The notes: generated by a model not told the origin, from the sequence alone. 64,000 nucleotides of DNA from Rhodobacter sp. (GCA_027490955.1 JAIXXB010000041.1:1-64000); one strand, 5' to 3'. Counted from the stretch's first letter, positions 16,533-27,056 are shown. Numbers and translations: made by a program.

Positions 16533-18188
16533 TTATACGATGATGCGGGCTGGACGGCGCGCGTTCAGCCACAGGGTGATAATCAGGCGGGTGACATAAA
16601 CCGCCGTGAACATCGATGTGAAAATACCAATGCCAAGGCTAATGGCAAAGCCGCGCACAGGGCCAGAGCCGATCCAGAACATGATGATGGCGGTGATAAT
16701 GGCTGTCACGTTACTGTCCATAATCGACGAAAAGGCGCGTTCAAAGCCCAGTTCAATGGCGCGCGCGGGGGCTTTGCCTTCGCGCAGTTCTTCGCGGATT
16801 CGCTCGTAAATCAGCACGTTGGCATCCACGGCCATGCCCATGGTCAACACAATACCCGCAATGCCCGGCAAGGTCATGGTCGCCCCGATGGTGGACAGAA
16901 CCGCCAGCAGCAGCGCGATGTTGATGGCCAGCGCGATATTGGCCATAACGCCAAAGGCACCATAGCAAGCGATCATATAGACAACCACCGCGATCATGCC
17001 GATGACGGCGGCCGTGCGGCCTGCGGCAATAGAATCGGCGCCCAGTTCAGGGCCGATGGTGCGCTCTTCCAAAAAGGTCATCTTGGCAGGCAAGGCCCCT
17101 GCCCGCAGCAAAACGGCCAGTTGCGTGCTTTCCTCGATGGTGAAATTGCCCGTGATAATGCCCGAGCCGCCCGTGATATGGGCCTGAATGGTGGGGGCAG
17201 AAATCACCTGATCGTCCAGAACAATGGCAAAAGGCTTGCCAATATTCTCGCCCGTATAATCGCCAAAGGCGCGCCCGCCACTGGGGTCAAAGCGGAAATT
17301 CACCGCAGGCTGGCCATTTTGGTCAAAGGCGGGCTGCGCATCGGTCAAATCTTCGCCGCCGACCACGGGGGTTTCTTCGATGATGTAATAGGTGCCATCG
17401 CCCTTGATGTCGGGCACCAATTTGTTGCGCGGGCCGGGATCGGCGCTGGCATTGCTGGTGATGCTGACCACGGGGTTAAAGGTGAGCTTGGCGGTGGTGC
17501 CAATGATGGCCTTTAATTCCGCCGCGCTGCCCAAACCGGGCACTTGGATCAAAATCCGATCATTGCCTTGGCGCTGGATCGTCGGCTCGCGCGTGCCAAC
17601 CTCGTCCACACGGCGGCGGATGATTTCTAGGCTTTGCTGCAATGTGCGCGCATCGGTGGCGCTTTTTTCGGCATCCGACAATTGGATGACAATGGTATTG
17701 CCTTCGCTGGTGATGTCCAAATCGCTTTGGCCTGCCCCTGTTAGGGTGACCACGCTGTTGGTCAGCCCGCGCACCGCCTCAAGCGCGGCGGGCATGCCTT
17801 CGGGTTTAGACAGACCCACCCGCAGCACATCAGGGTTGGACGGCTCGCGCTTGATCGCGCCCGTTTGCTCGCGCAAATCGCGCAGGGCATCGCGCACTTC
17901 GGGCCACAGGCTGTCCATCCGCTGGGCATAGGCATCGGCCACCTGCACCTCGGCCAGCAAATGCGCGCCGCCGCGCAGATCGAGGCCAAGGTTCATCAGG
18001 TTTGATGGCAAAAAGCTGGGCCATGCCGCCAAGGCCGCAGGATCTGCCGCACCGCCCTCTTCTGCGATGGCCTGCGCGTCGTTATGCGCCTCGACCCGCG
18101 CGTAAAACATATTGGGCATTGCCGCAGCAATACCCCAAAGGGCAATCAGCACGATAGTCGTGCGTTTCCACAGCGGCATGATCAACAT
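16533..18188 (-). CDS. secD: Protein translocase subunit SecD
   Basis: A 551-residue membrane protein. One N-terminal span (IVLIALWGIAAAMPNMF) is followed by a large periplasmic domain beginning GLDLRGGAHLL (the D1 motif) and including RRRVDEVGTREPTIQRQG. Five C-terminal spans follow, with GMAVDANVLIYERIREE. It is the partner of SecF. Two nearby ATG codons are possible (18186-18188 and 18177-18179); the first follows AAGAG at a suitable distance. Encoded 11 bases after yajC. Confidence 0.96.
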   Translation of the reverse strand: MLIMPLWKRTTIVLIALWGIAAAMPNMFYARVEAHNDAQAIAEEGGAADPAALAAWPSFLPSNLMNLGLDLRGGAHLLAEVQVADAYAQRMDSLWPEVRDALRDLREQTGAIKREPSNPDVLRVGLSKPEGMPAALEAVRGLTNSVVTLTGAGQSDLDITSEGNTIVIQLSDAEKSATDARTLQQSLEIIRRRVDEVGTREPTIQRQGNDRILIQVPGLGSAAELKAIIGTTAKLTFNPVVSITSNASADPGPRNKLVPDIKGDGTYYIIEETPVVGGEDLTDAQPAFDQNGQPAVNFRFDPSGGRAFGDYTGENIGKPFAIVLDDQVISAPTIQAHITGGSGIITGNFTIEESTQLAVLLRAGALPAKMTFLEERTIGPELGADSIAAGRTAAVIGMIAVVVYMIACYGAFGVMANIALAINIALLLAVLSTIGATMTLPGIAGIVLTMGMAVDANVLIYERIREELREGKAPARAIELGFERAFSSIMDSNVTAIITAIIMFWIGSGPVRGFAISLGIGIFTSMFTAVYVTRLIITLWLNARRPARIIV

Positions 18189-18199
18189 GATAAACGCTC

Positions 18200-18529
18200 T
18201 TATGCTTTTGCGGGTTCGGTTTTGTTCATCACCGAAACAATAGTGCTTTTCACGATTTTCACCGTCACACCCGTGGCGATTTCCACCTCGATCGTGTTGT
18301 CATCGCCAACTTTGGTGACTTTGCCCACGATCCCGCCACCTGTCAGCACTTGGTCGCCACGGCGCAGCGCATCGATCATCGCCTTCAATTCTTTCATCTT
18401 TTTCTGCTGCGGGCGGATCAGCAAGAAATACATTATCGCGAAAATCAACACCAAAGGCAGGAAAGAGGCGATGGCCGAACCTTGGCCAGCAGCGCCTGCA
18501 GTTTGGGCAAAAGCGGGGGTGATCAACAT
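18200..18529 (-). CDS. yajC: Preprotein translocase subunit YajC
   Basis: A 109-residue protein with one membrane span (FLPLVLIFAIMYFLLIRPQQ), followed by KKMKELKAMIDALRRGD and GGIVGKVTKV, the YajC pattern. It associates with SecDF. The ATG at 18527-18529 follows AAGGGAT. It is the first gene of the minus-strand run yajC-secD-secF-Mth938-ccmABCDG. The operon promoter should lie in 18530-18786, a 257-base spacer shared with the divergent serS, in which I could not pick out a clear -35/-10 pair. Confidence 0.95.
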   Translation of the reverse strand: MLITPAFAQTAGAAGQGSAIASFLPLVLIFAIMYFLLIRPQQKKMKELKAMIDALRRGDQVLTGGGIVGKVTKVGDDNTIEVEIATGVTVKIVKSTIVSVMNKTEPAKA

Positions 18530-18786
18530 AACATATCCCTTGGTTGCAGAGCCGCGCGCAAAGGGCAGCCCAAAGTTTTCAGTTGCGCGCACCCTATAGG
18601 CGCAGGCGGCGATAGGCAAGGCGCTGCGGTGCGCCCTTGGATTGGGGGCGTTCACATATCGGTGCGCAGGCGCTGCGGGCAGATGGGGCGGCCCGATCAC
18701 AGCAGGGCTTGCCAATCGTCGGGCGCAGCAGGCCCTTTCCCGCCGCCCGCAGATGCAGTATCACGGCGCAAAACCACAGGTGGCCC

Positions 18787-20073
18787 ATGCACGATATCAA
18801 GCACATCCGCGATTTTCCCGATGCTTTTGACGCAGCCTTGGCGCGGCGTGGATTGCCCGCCGCATCGGCGGATATTCTGGCGCTGGATAATGCGCGGCGC
18901 GCGGCGATTTTGGCCGCGGAAACGGCGCAAGCAGCGGCCAATTTGGCCGCCAAAGATGTGGGGGCCGCAAAGGCGCGCGGGGATGACGCCGAATTTGACC
19001 GCCTGCGCGCGCAAGTGGCACAGTCCAAGGCCGAGATCGCCGCAAAAACCGAAGAGGCCGCGCAAAAAGACGCGCAGTTGCGCGACATGCTTTTGCGCAT
19101 CCCCAACCTGCCGCTGCAAGACGTGCCCTTTGGCGCAGATGAGGGCGGCAATGTGGAAATCCGCCGCTGGGGCACGCCGCGCAGTTTCAATTTTCAGCCC
19201 CGAGAGCATTTCGATATTCCCGCCGCCAAGGCAGGGGTGGATTTTGAAACAGCGGCAAAACTGTCGGGCACGCGCTTTGTGGTGCTGCGCGGGGCCATCG
19301 CCCGCTTGCACCGCGCTTTGGGCCAATTCATGCTGGATTTACACGTCACGCAGCACGGGCTTTCCGAAACTTGGACGCCCGTACTGGTGAAGGAGGAGGC
19401 GATGTATGGCACCAATCAATTGCCCAAATTCGCCGAAGACAGCTATCAAACCACCAATGGCTGGTGGCTGATCCCCACATCCGAAGTCACGCTGACCAAT
19501 ACTGTCGCAGGCGAGGTCTTGGATGCATCCGCCCTGCCGATGCGCCTCACCGCCCTGTCGCAATGTTTCCGTTCCGAAGCGGGCAGCGCGGGGCGTGACA
19601 CCACGGGCATGCTGCGCCAGCATCAGTTTGAAAAGGTAGAGATGGTCACGATTTGTGCCGCCGATCAGGCGCTGGCCGAACATGATCGTATGACCGCCTG
19701 CGCGCAGGCCGTGCTAGAGGCGCTGGAAATCCCGTATAGGACAGTTGTTCTGTGCACGGGTGATATGGGCTTTGGCGCGCAGAAAACCCATGATCTCGAG
19801 GCGTGGCTGCCGGGGCAAAACAAATACCGCGAGATCAGTTCGGTCTCCACCTGTGGCACATTCCAAGCGCGGCGCATGAATGCGCGGGTGAAAACGGCGG
19901 GCAAACCTGAATTTGTGGCCACGCTGAACGGATCTGGCCTTGCCGTGGGCCGCTGCCTGATTGCGGTGCTGGAAAATGGCCAACAGGCCGATGGGTCGGT
20001 TGACCTGCCCGCCGCGCTGCACCCCTATCTGGGCGGAAAGACGCGGCTGGCGGCGGATGGGGCGCTGATCTAA
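18787..20073 (+). CDS. serS: Serine--tRNA ligase
   Basis: A 428-residue class II aminoacyl-tRNA synthetase. The N-terminal coiled coil that holds tRNA-Ser runs from about residues 25-100. Motif 2 includes [26 protein letters not shown], and motif 3 is [12 protein letters not shown] near the C-terminus. It charges tRNA-Ser and tRNA-Sec with serine. The open frame extends upstream, but [14 protein letters not shown] is the family N-terminus. It is single-gene, closed by a strong bidirectional terminator. Confidence 0.97.
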   Translation: MHDIKHIRDFPDAFDAALARRGLPAASADILALDNARRAAILAAETAQAAANLAAKDVGAAKARGDDAEFDRLRAQVAQSKAEIAAKTEEAAQKDAQLRDMLLRIPNLPLQDVPFGADEGGNVEIRRWGTPRSFNFQPREHFDIPAAKAGVDFETAAKLSGTRFVVLRGAIARLHRALGQFMLDLHVTQHGLSETWTPVLVKEEAMYGTNQLPKFAEDSYQTTNGWWLIPTSEVTLTNTVAGEVLDASALPMRLTALSQCFRSEAGSAGRDTTGMLRQHQFEKVEMVTICAADQALAEHDRMTACAQAVLEALEIPYRTVVLCTGDMGFGAQKTHDLEAWLPGQNKYREISSVSTCGTFQARRMNARVKTAGKPEFVATLNGSGLAVGRCLIAVLENGQQADGSVDLPAALHPYLGGKTRLAADGALI

Positions 20074-20101
20074 ACAAGGATCACGCCGCCCCCAAACCCA
20101 A

Positions 20102-20141
20102 CAAAAAAGCCCCCGCAGCACATGGCTGCGGGGGCTTTTTC
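20102..20141. terminator. Bidirectional terminator between serS and the secreted calcium-binding gene
   Basis: An AGCCCCCGCAG/CTGCGGGGGCT stem with a 7-base loop, flanked by A6 and T5. It lies between convergent genes and has a U-tract in both directions. Confidence 0.93.
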
Positions 20142-20154
20142 ACATATCAGCGCA

Positions 20155-22314
20155 TCAGATGATGGTCACAAAATCACTGCTGGTCAATGCGATTTGGCCG
20201 CGCAATTCGATCGAGAAATCAGCCAGACCATCGCCATTGGTATCGCCGCGCAGAATCGTGTTGCCTGCCTCGTAATGATAGCGCAACTCGCCCGCGTTAA
20301 ACCTTGCAGCGTCGCCGTCCCCCTCGCGGGTAAATCCGCCATATTGAATGCCCGCATAATCAAACAGCTGATTACCCGTGACCACTGTATTGGCATCGAA
20401 TGTCAGATGAATTTTGTCATCGGTGAGAACAAAATCCATAATCACATCGCGGGTGGCGCGGGTGGTGCCACTGTCCGACGCGGCATTAAACACAAAAACA
20501 TCAGCCCCGCGGTCGGGTGGGTTAAAGCTAGCCCGATGTTCATTGCCATAAAGCACATCTTTGCCGCCGCCGCCTGTAATGCTGTCATTGCCAGCGCCGC
20601 CCGAAATGGTTTCGGCGCGTGCGCTGCCAATGATGGTGTCATTATCCATGCCAGCTATCACCTGTTCAAAGCCCACGATACTGTCGACATTGGTTGACAG
20701 TGTCGGAACCGTTTCGACCAAATTGTTTTGGCGCAAAGTTCCAGCGTTAAGGTCCAGAAGCCAGCCATCCCCATCACTGCCGAGTTTCAGCAAATCATTG
20801 CCTGCCCCGCCATCAATGGTGTCATTGAACAGGTCATCTTGACCTATCAAAAAATAATCAGACCCCGCAGCCAGCGTGTAGCGATCCAGTCCATCGTCCT
20901 CTTGCACAAAGTCGCTTTTGGCACCGCCCGTCAGGGTGTCATTGCCAATGCCCATGGAAACCATGGCGCCAATCTCGCCCGTCGTGGTGGTCAGCAGATC
21001 ATTCCCAGCGCCCATATGCGCGCCAACGCTCGTGCTCATGAAAGATGGGTTTTCATAAGCCTCACGGAACACGCCTGACCGAAGCCGATCAAGCAGAGGC
21101 GATGGCAAAGAAAAATCGGTATTGATGCGGCCAGTATTGGTCAGCCGATCATCCCCATCCCCCATGTAAATGCCAGATTCGGTGTTGCCGCTGTTGGACA
21201 TTGTATCGTTGCCGCCTTGCAGATGCACAACGCCCTCAATAGTGCCCGAGTTGGTCACCGAATCGCGCGCGGCCGATCCGATGACAGCAAATTCCCGATC
21301 TCTGGTCATGTCGCTGAGGCGGAAAACAGTGTCCCCATCGCCCAAGATGATGCCCGAGTTGGTCAGGGTCAGGCCTGTCAAACTGGAAACCAGAACATCC
21401 ACACCCGTGGCCCCCGCCAGCGTATCCGTATAATCGCCATCGCGGTTGCCATCGATGCGGCCCGTCACGGTATCAAAAGGTGTTTTCACCTCGATCAGCC
21501 CAACGATCACCCCCGCATTGGTGACTGTGGCACCATGCCATGCATTGGACACATTGCCCCAAATCACCCCAGTGCCAGTGTTGGTCAGCGCCATTCGGCC
21601 CGCAGAAAACACCGCCCCTGTATAGGTGTTCACATCGGTAAAGCCAGGCTGATACAGAGAGGTGTCATTTCCACCAATCACGCCTGAATTGTTCACAGTC
21701 AGCGTGTTAAAGCCCATCGACAGAATGCCAGACCCCGAATACTGGCCAAAACCCGCATTGGGGCCAGAAATCACGCCTGTGGCATTGTTATTGATGGTCA
21801 CAGCGGCGGTCGACGCCCCGTTTGTCCAAGAATTCAGGTTCGTGCCGCCATTCGCGCCCAATTTGGTTGCAATATCAAAGATCTCGCCCGAGCCGAAGTA
21901 AATGCCAACCGATCCGCCAGAAATCAGACCATTGTTGGTGACTGTGCCGCGGGCCGTTGAAATCAGACCATAATCGCCGCCGTACAGCGTGCCTTCCACC
22001 CCGACTGTCACTGTGTTGGACGTGGTGCCAAAGCCGTTGAATAGGCCCGCGCCAGCAGCAGCATCTGCGCTGCTGACGGCCTGATCGCGCAAATCTACGC
22101 TGCCGTTGATGTTCAGCGTCCATACGGCGTTGTTGACAGAGTTACCTTGGGCAAAAATACCCGCCGACAGCGACATCAGCGATGTATCGGTCACATGCAA
22201 CAATCCGCCCGCCGCAACATTGACTGTATGCGCGCCTGTCAGCAAGGCTTCAGCCCCGACCGAGCCGAAAAAAGTGGTGCGATATTCATTCGCAAGGATG
22301 TTAAAGGTGGTCAT
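20155..22314 (-). CDS. Large secreted protein: beta-helix-like repeats followed by RTX calcium-binding repeats
   Basis: A 719-residue protein without a signal peptide. Residues about 1-350 carry repeated short strands with TNSG/NNSG turns (VTNNGLISGG, VNNSGVIGGN, LTNSGIILGD) that look like a right-handed beta-helix. About 350-600 contain nonapeptide RTX motifs (GGNDTMSNS, GGAGNDLLK, GGAGNDSITGG). The last ~100 residues (DVFVFNAASDSGTT onward) resemble the serralysin-type C-terminal secretion region. Export by a type I system is inferred; no secretion genes are nearby. Codon use is visibly more AT-rich than in the neighbours, suggesting transfer or a different expression regime. A 262-base AT-rich upstream spacer holds its promoter. 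Confidence 0.8.
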   Translation of the reverse strand: MTTFNILANEYRTTFFGSVGAEALLTGAHTVNVAAGGLLHVTDTSLMSLSAGIFAQGNSVNNAVWTLNINGSVDLRDQAVSSADAAAGAGLFNGFGTTSNTVTVGVEGTLYGGDYGLISTARGTVTNNGLISGGSVGIYFGSGEIFDIATKLGANGGTNLNSWTNGASTAAVTINNNATGVISGPNAGFGQYSGSGILSMGFNTLTVNNSGVIGGNDTSLYQPGFTDVNTYTGAVFSAGRMALTNTGTGVIWGNVSNAWHGATVTNAGVIVGLIEVKTPFDTVTGRIDGNRDGDYTDTLAGATGVDVLVSSLTGLTLTNSGIILGDGDTVFRLSDMTRDREFAVIGSAARDSVTNSGTIEGVVHLQGGNDTMSNSGNTESGIYMGDGDDRLTNTGRINTDFSLPSPLLDRLRSGVFREAYENPSFMSTSVGAHMGAGNDLLTTTTGEIGAMVSMGIGNDTLTGGAKSDFVQEDDGLDRYTLAAGSDYFLIGQDDLFNDTIDGGAGNDLLKLGSDGDGWLLDLNAGTLRQNNLVETVPTLSTNVDSIVGFEQVIAGMDNDTIIGSARAETISGGAGNDSITGGGGKDVLYGNEHRASFNPPDRGADVFVFNAASDSGTTRATRDVIMDFVLTDDKIHLTFDANTVVTGNQLFDYAGIQYGGFTREGDGDAARFNAGELRYHYEAGNTILRGDTNGDGLADFSIELRGQIALTSSDFVTII

Positions 22315-22374
22315 GGTATTCCTAACTTTTACGATGACCTCAATTTCGATGCAAAATGTATGCGAACGTATAAA

Positions 22375-22387
22375 ATTTGCGGCAAAT
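22375..22387. promoter_or_regulatory. Short perfect palindrome upstream of the secreted calcium-binding gene
   Basis: ATTTGC-G-GCAAAT, centred about 67 bases ahead of the start at 22314, lies inside the AT-rich spacer 22315-22576 between two divergent genes. It may be an operator. The rest of the spacer shows no feature I can name. Confidence 0.3.
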
Positions 22388-22576
22388 GAAATTTAACCTT
22401 TCCCAATGCCGCTTTACCATGTTCTTTGTGGATAAGTGGGCCTGTCTGGCCGAGATGCGGGATCGGCAGCGCAGCGCCCATCACCTTGGGCGCGGCCGCG
22501 CGCTTGTCCTGCGCTGGGGTCGGGGGGCGCTGCAAACAGGTCTTGATCCACGGCGGGCTTTGGGGCGTAGTAGGGT

Positions 22577-23293
22577 ATGAACAAAAAATACATCCCCCCC
22601 GCCGTCACCTTGGCTATGGGTCTGGCCTTTGCCGCCGCCCCTGCCTTTGCCCCCGAGTTTCGCGGCTATGCAGCGGGGCAATTGCCCGTGGCCATCGCGC
22701 GCCATGCGGTGCAACCTGCCGCCTATGCCTTTTCGATTTGGGGGGTGATTTTTCTGTGGCTGCTGGCCAGCGCCGCCTTTGGCTTGCGCGCGCGCGCAGA
22801 TCACCCCGCATGGGCGCGCACCCGCCCTGCCCTGATCGGCGCAATGCTGCTGGGCACGGCATGGCTGTTTTTGGCGGCATCGAACCCGCTTTTGGCCACT
22901 GTGGTGATTTTGGCCATGGCGGGCTGTGCGATCACGGCATTTTTGCGGGCAGATGCGGCGGTTGACCGCTGGCTGCTTTGCGCCCCCTTGGGCATTTTTG
23001 CAGGGTGGGTAAGCGCGGCTGCGCTGGTCTCGGTGGGCATTATGCTGGGCGGATATGGCATTATGCCCCACCCGATGGCGGCCTTGGTGATGGTGGCGCT
23101 GCTTGTGGCGGCGGCAATGTTCATCCAATCGCGCCAGCCGCAGATGCCCGTTTACGGGGCCACTGTGGTTTGGGCGATTGTTGCAGTGGCGGCAGTGAAC
23201 CGCAGCGAATACCCGATGATCGCGCTGGCCGCCCTTGCCGCCGCGCTGATCATGGCTGCAGGCACGGCATGGCTAGGGTTGCGGCGCGCCTAA
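22577..23293 (+). CDS. TspO/MBR-like tryptophan-rich membrane protein
   Basis: A 238-residue membrane protein with about seven hydrophobic spans. The segment [22 protein letters not shown] resembles the conserved FxIWxxIY core of TspO/MBR-related proteins; the rest is divergent and longer than classic TspO (about 160 residues). TspO-type proteins bind porphyrins or sterols, but function here is not established. The start has only a weak ribosome site (TAGGGT). The stop overlaps the end of the convergent der gene by 4 bases. Confidence 0.65.
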   Translation: MNKKYIPPAVTLAMGLAFAAAPAFAPEFRGYAAGQLPVAIARHAVQPAAYAFSIWGVIFLWLLASAAFGLRARADHPAWARTRPALIGAMLLGTAWLFLAASNPLLATVVILAMAGCAITAFLRADAAVDRWLLCAPLGIFAGWVSAAALVSVGIMLGGYGIMPHPMAALVMVALLVAAAMFIQSRQPQMPVYGATVVWAIVAVAAVNRSEYPMIALAALAAALIMAAGTAWLGLRRA

Positions 23294-24762
23294 TCCTTTG
23301 ACCAGCCGCCATCGATATGTTTGCGCAGGCGCGAAGGCGTGTGGAATTTGGGGTTTTTGAACGGGTTCTTTTCGCCTTGGCCGCGGAAGGTCAGGCGAAT
23401 GGGCGTGCCGGGCAAATCGAAATGCTGGCGAAGCCCGTTGACCAAATAGCGTTTATAGCTGTCGGCCATCTCGTCCGGATGGCTGCACATCACGATAAAC
23501 CCCGGCGGGCGCTGTTTGACCTGCGTCATATAGCGCAGTTTGATGCGGCGGCCTTGCGGGGCGGGTGGCGGGTGGCTTTCCACCATCGCGCCCAGCCACG
23601 TGTTCAGCCGCGCGGTGGGCACACGGCGGTTCCACACCTCATGCGCCTTAAGGATGGCGTCATGCAAACGATCCAGCCCGCGCCCCGTTTTGCCCGACAC
23701 AGTAATCAGCGGCGCGCCGCGCAGTTGCGGCAGCAGGCGTTCGAACATTTCCTTCAATTCGGCCAGTTTTTCCTGCTTTTCGCCCTCTAGATCCCATTTG
23801 TTCACCGCAACCACCACAGCGCGGCCTTCGGTTTCGGCGAAATCAGCGATGCGCAGGTCTTGCACCTCGAACGGGATTTCGGCGTCCAGCAGCACCACGA
23901 CCACCTCGGCAAAGCGCACGGCGCGAATGCCATCAGACACGGACAGCTTTTCCAGCTTTTCGTTGATCCGCGCCTTTTTGCGCATGCCTGCGGTATCGAA
24001 AATCTTGATCGGCGTGCCCATCCAATCGGCGCGCACGGAAATGGCATCGCGGGTGATCCCCGCCTCTGGCCCCGTCAGCAACCGGTCAAAGCCCAAGATT
24101 TTGTTGATCAGCGTCGATTTGCCTGCATTGGGGCGGCCAATCACGGCGATTTGCAGCGGCTTTTGCAGCGTGGGGCGAAAGGATTCGACATCGGCCTCGG
24201 TCTCGGCATCCTCATCGGAAATATCCACCTCGACCTCGGGCGCGTTTTCCGCCTCGCGCTCGGCAAATTCGCCTTCAAGCGGGCGCAGAACGGTATAAAG
24301 GTCATCCATCCCTTCGCCATGTTCGGCAGACAGGCGGATCGGCTCGCCCAGACCAAGGCTCCACGCCTCGATCGCGCCCGCATCCCCTGCCCTGCCCTCG
24401 GCCTTGTTCACGCCCAAAACCACCCGCGCACCCTTTTTGCGCAGGATATCGGCGAAGACCTCGTCCGTGGCGGTGATGCCCGTGCGCCCATCTACCAGAA
24501 ACAGGCAAATATCGGCCATATCCACCGCGCGTTCGGTCAGGCGGCGCATACGGCCCTGAAGGCTGTCATCGGTGACATCTTCTAGCCCTGCCGTATCAAT
24601 CACGGTAAAGCGCAGATCGAACAGCTTGGCATCCCCCTCGCGCAAGTCGCGCGTCACGCCGGGCTGGTCATCGACCAGCGCCAGCTTGCGCCCAACAAGG
24701 CGGTTGAACAGGGTAGATTTGCCCACATTCGGGCGGCCAACGATGGCAAGGGTAAAGCTCAT
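23290..24762 (-). CDS. der: Ribosome biogenesis GTPase Der (EngA)
   Basis: A 490-residue protein with two GTPase domains in tandem, unique to Der. G1 motifs are GRPNVGKS (residues 8-15) and GRPNAGKS (about 210-217); G3 DTAGL and DTAGM; G4 NKAE and NKWD. A C-terminal KH-like domain (about 385-490) follows. An acidic linker rich in Glu/Asp separates the domains. It acts in 50S subunit assembly. It is the last gene of a yfgM-bamB-der run, the same order as in E. coli. Confidence 0.96.
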   Translation of the reverse strand: MSFTLAIVGRPNVGKSTLFNRLVGRKLALVDDQPGVTRDLREGDAKLFDLRFTVIDTAGLEDVTDDSLQGRMRRLTERAVDMADICLFLVDGRTGITATDEVFADILRKKGARVVLGVNKAEGRAGDAGAIEAWSLGLGEPIRLSAEHGEGMDDLYTVLRPLEGEFAEREAENAPEVEVDISDEDAETEADVESFRPTLQKPLQIAVIGRPNAGKSTLINKILGFDRLLTGPEAGITRDAISVRADWMGTPIKIFDTAGMRKKARINEKLEKLSVSDGIRAVRFAEVVVVLLDAEIPFEVQDLRIADFAETEGRAVVVAVNKWDLEGEKQEKLAELKEMFERLLPQLRGAPLITVSGKTGRGLDRLHDAILKAHEVWNRRVPTARLNTWLGAMVESHPPPAPQGRRIKLRYMTQVKQRPPGFIVMCSHPDEMADSYKRYLVNGLRQHFDLPGTPIRLTFRGQGEKNPFKNPKFHTPSRLRKHIDGGWSKD

Positions 24763-24807
24763 GTGCGGTATCCTGACTGCAAGCGTGTCCCTTACACGTC
24801 AATCAGC

Positions 24808-26157
24808 CTAACGGAAAGCGTGAAGTTGCCCGTTTTGCCCCATGACCAGCAGCATACCGCCCACCAGCGCCGGCGCAGATGCCGCGCCCGATGGGATTTC
24901 CGCCTGCCCCACAATCGCGCCAGAGGCAGGATCGAACAGGCGCAGCGTGCCATCGCCAGAGGCAACCACGATATGCCCGCCCGCCAGAACAGGGCCGTAA
25001 TGGGCCGTGATGGCCTTCATCCGCTTGGGCCTTTCGTTTTTGAAATAGGGCATGGTTTGCGCCCAGATCACCGCGCCGTCACCCGCCGACAGGCGCACAA
25101 GCCGCGCCTGATCATTCACCACAAAGACCGATCCGCCCACCACCAAAGGCGCATTCAGCGCGCCTTCGCCTGCTGTCCAAATCCGCTGGCCCGTGGCCGC
25201 CGAAAGCGCCGCCGTTTTACCCGCCGCAGAGCCGACATAGATCGTGCCGCCCGCCACAACAGGATCGCCCGTCACATCGCCAAAGCCCGCATAGGCGCGG
25301 CCCAAACGCTCGCCCGCGATGCCCGCTGTCCACAATGGCTCGCCCGTAGGGGAAACTGCCGTCAATTGCCCTGCCGAATAAGGCAGATAGGCCGTGCCGC
25401 CAGACACGGCAATGGCCCCCGCGCCCAACATGCCGCCCGCCCGAGGCGCGCCATCGATCTGCCAGAGAATGCGGCCCGTGCCTGTGTCCAGTGCCGCCGC
25501 CGATCCGTTACGCCCCAGCGCATAAACAATGCCGCCTGCCACTGTGGGCGGGCCAGAAAGCGCGCCATCCAGCCGCTGACGCCATTGCACCGCGCCCGAA
25601 TTTGCCGCCAACGCCAGCACTTCGCCTGCCCCCGTGGTCACAAACACCGTGCCCCCGCCCACAGCCAATCCGCCGCCCGACACCTCGGCATTATTGTCAA
25701 AATCAGGCAAGACATTGGCCTGCCAGATCACCGCGCCCTCCATGGTCAGCGCTGTCACGCCGCCGCCCGCATCCATCGCAAAAATCCGCCCGCCCGAGGC
25801 CACGGGGCTGGCAGCAATGCGCGCGCCGCGACTGTTGCCTTGGCCGATCTTCACACTCCACACCCGCTGCGGGGCCGCCGACAGCGTGCCATGCGGCAGA
25901 TTATGGCTGGCCGATGCCGCGCGATGCGTCCATTCGCCAATGCTGCTGGCGCGCGGCAAGCTGATTTTCGCAGCGCTATTGCCCGCCTCGGCGGCAGGCG
26001 TGGCAGGGCTGCCATCTTCGTTCAAGGTTTGCTCTAGCGGGGTGCGCACCGAAAAGCGCGGGCCATCCAGCACAACTTCACGCTCGCATGCGGCCAAGAC
26101 AAACAGCAGCGCAAGGCCCAGCCCCGCCCCCCGTTTGCCAGCGAATTGATAGCCCAT
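24808..26157 (-). CDS. bamB: Outer membrane assembly lipoprotein BamB-like (PQQ-type propeller)
   Basis: A 449-residue lipoprotein: the signal ends in the lipobox LFVLAAC (Cys at about residue 22). The rest is a repeat beta-propeller with strands such as GGGVTALTMEGAVIW, GEVLALAANSGAVQW and GTIYVGSAAGKTAALSAATGQ, about eight blades as in BamB. BamB is a periplasm-facing part of the BAM complex. The longer open frame upstream is unlikely: the ATG at 26155-26157 is the first giving a lipoprotein signal. Neighbours der and the YfgM-like gene support the call. Confidence 0.88.
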   Translation of the reverse strand: MGYQFAGKRGAGLGLALLFVLAACEREVVLDGPRFSVRTPLEQTLNEDGSPATPAAEAGNSAAKISLPRASSIGEWTHRAASASHNLPHGTLSAAPQRVWSVKIGQGNSRGARIAASPVASGGRIFAMDAGGGVTALTMEGAVIWQANVLPDFDNNAEVSGGGLAVGGGTVFVTTGAGEVLALAANSGAVQWRQRLDGALSGPPTVAGGIVYALGRNGSAAALDTGTGRILWQIDGAPRAGGMLGAGAIAVSGGTAYLPYSAGQLTAVSPTGEPLWTAGIAGERLGRAYAGFGDVTGDPVVAGGTIYVGSAAGKTAALSAATGQRIWTAGEGALNAPLVVGGSVFVVNDQARLVRLSAGDGAVIWAQTMPYFKNERPKRMKAITAHYGPVLAGGHIVVASGDGTLRLFDPASGAIVGQAEIPSGAASAPALVGGMLLVMGQNGQLHAFR

Positions 26158-26207
26158 CGTAGAATCCCCCTTTGCGCTGTCATCTTTGGCACATGCCAAA
26201 GGCAGCT

Positions 26208-26873
26208 TTACCCCGCGCTAGACTCAGCGCCCGCGATTTGCGGCACTGACCCCCCCAGCGCCACAATGGCCTGCGAGGCGCGCGCAATCAAGCCATTTGG
26301 TGCAGCCTGATCTTGGATCAGCGCCGTCAAAGCAGCGATGGCATCCTCGGTTTTACCCTCTTCGATGAGCAGATAGGCCAATTGCTCGCGTGCAAGCAGA
26401 TCAAAGGCGCGGCCCTTAATCGCTTCGAGCGCGCTGCGCCGTTCGGCCAAGGGCTGATCGGCCCCTGCCAGCATCACGCGGCGCAGGCTGGCCAGATCGC
26501 GGTACAATTGCGGCTCTTGGCTATCGGCGATGACATCGGCCAGTGCCGCCAGCGCGCCTGCCTTATCCGCCGCAGGATCAGAGGCCAAAATCAGCGCTTT
26601 TAGCGCCTTTTGGCTGCCTGTGGCAGGCACGTCGGCAAGGGCGGCCGCGCGGGCCGCCTCCTCGCCCAAATCCAGCGCATCAAGCAGCGCATCGCCAAAG
26701 GCCTGCGCCGATGCCGCATTGCGCGCATTGGTATATTCGCGCCACGCCGTGCCGCCCACGACCAGCACCACCAGCAGCCCTGCAATCCAGCCATATTTGC
26801 GAAAGACGGCAAAGAGGCGGTCGCGGCGCACCTCTTCGGTGACCTCGTCGATAAAGCTGTCGGGATTGCTCAT
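26208..26873 (-). CDS. YfgM-like TPR protein of the Sec translocon
   Basis: A 221-residue protein with a cytoplasmic N-terminus (EEVRRDRLFAVFRKYGW), one membrane span (IAGLLVVLVVGGTAW) and a periplasmic helical region with TPR-like repeats (LAYLLIEEGKTEDAIAALTAL). This matches YfgM/DUF2133, an ancillary SecYEG-associated chaperone partner. It heads the yfgM-bamB-der run; 50 bases separate it from bamB. The upstream spacer 26874-27162 (289 bases) is shared with the divergent RTX gene. Confidence 0.82.
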   Translation of the reverse strand: MSNPDSFIDEVTEEVRRDRLFAVFRKYGWIAGLLVVLVVGGTAWREYTNARNAASAQAFGDALLDALDLGEEAARAAALADVPATGSQKALKALILASDPAADKAGALAALADVIADSQEPQLYRDLASLRRVMLAGADQPLAERRSALEAIKGRAFDLLAREQLAYLLIEEGKTEDAIAALTALIQDQAAPNGLIARASQAIVALGGSVPQIAGAESSAG

Positions 26874-27056
26874 AGCGGGCCTTTATTTCTTGGGCTTTGC
26901 GTTGCGCCCTTCATATACGCAAGCGCGCCGCCTTGCCAAGCCCCCGCCCCCAGATGCGCCAGCCTTTGCCGCGCCCCTTACCGCACCCTTTGCCGCCCCG
27001 ATTTGCGCATCACAGCGCAGGGCGCGCGCAACATTCTGCCGCAATCACGGCCTAAT

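Noticed and set aside
15468-17516. A 682-codon plus-strand open frame
   Set aside because: It is antisense to secF and secD, rich in His/Gln/Arg as expected of a shadow frame in GC-rich DNA, with no recognisable domain.
24763-26037. A 424-codon plus-strand open frame
   Set aside because: Antisense to the BamB-like gene; Arg/His/Pro-rich with no domain.
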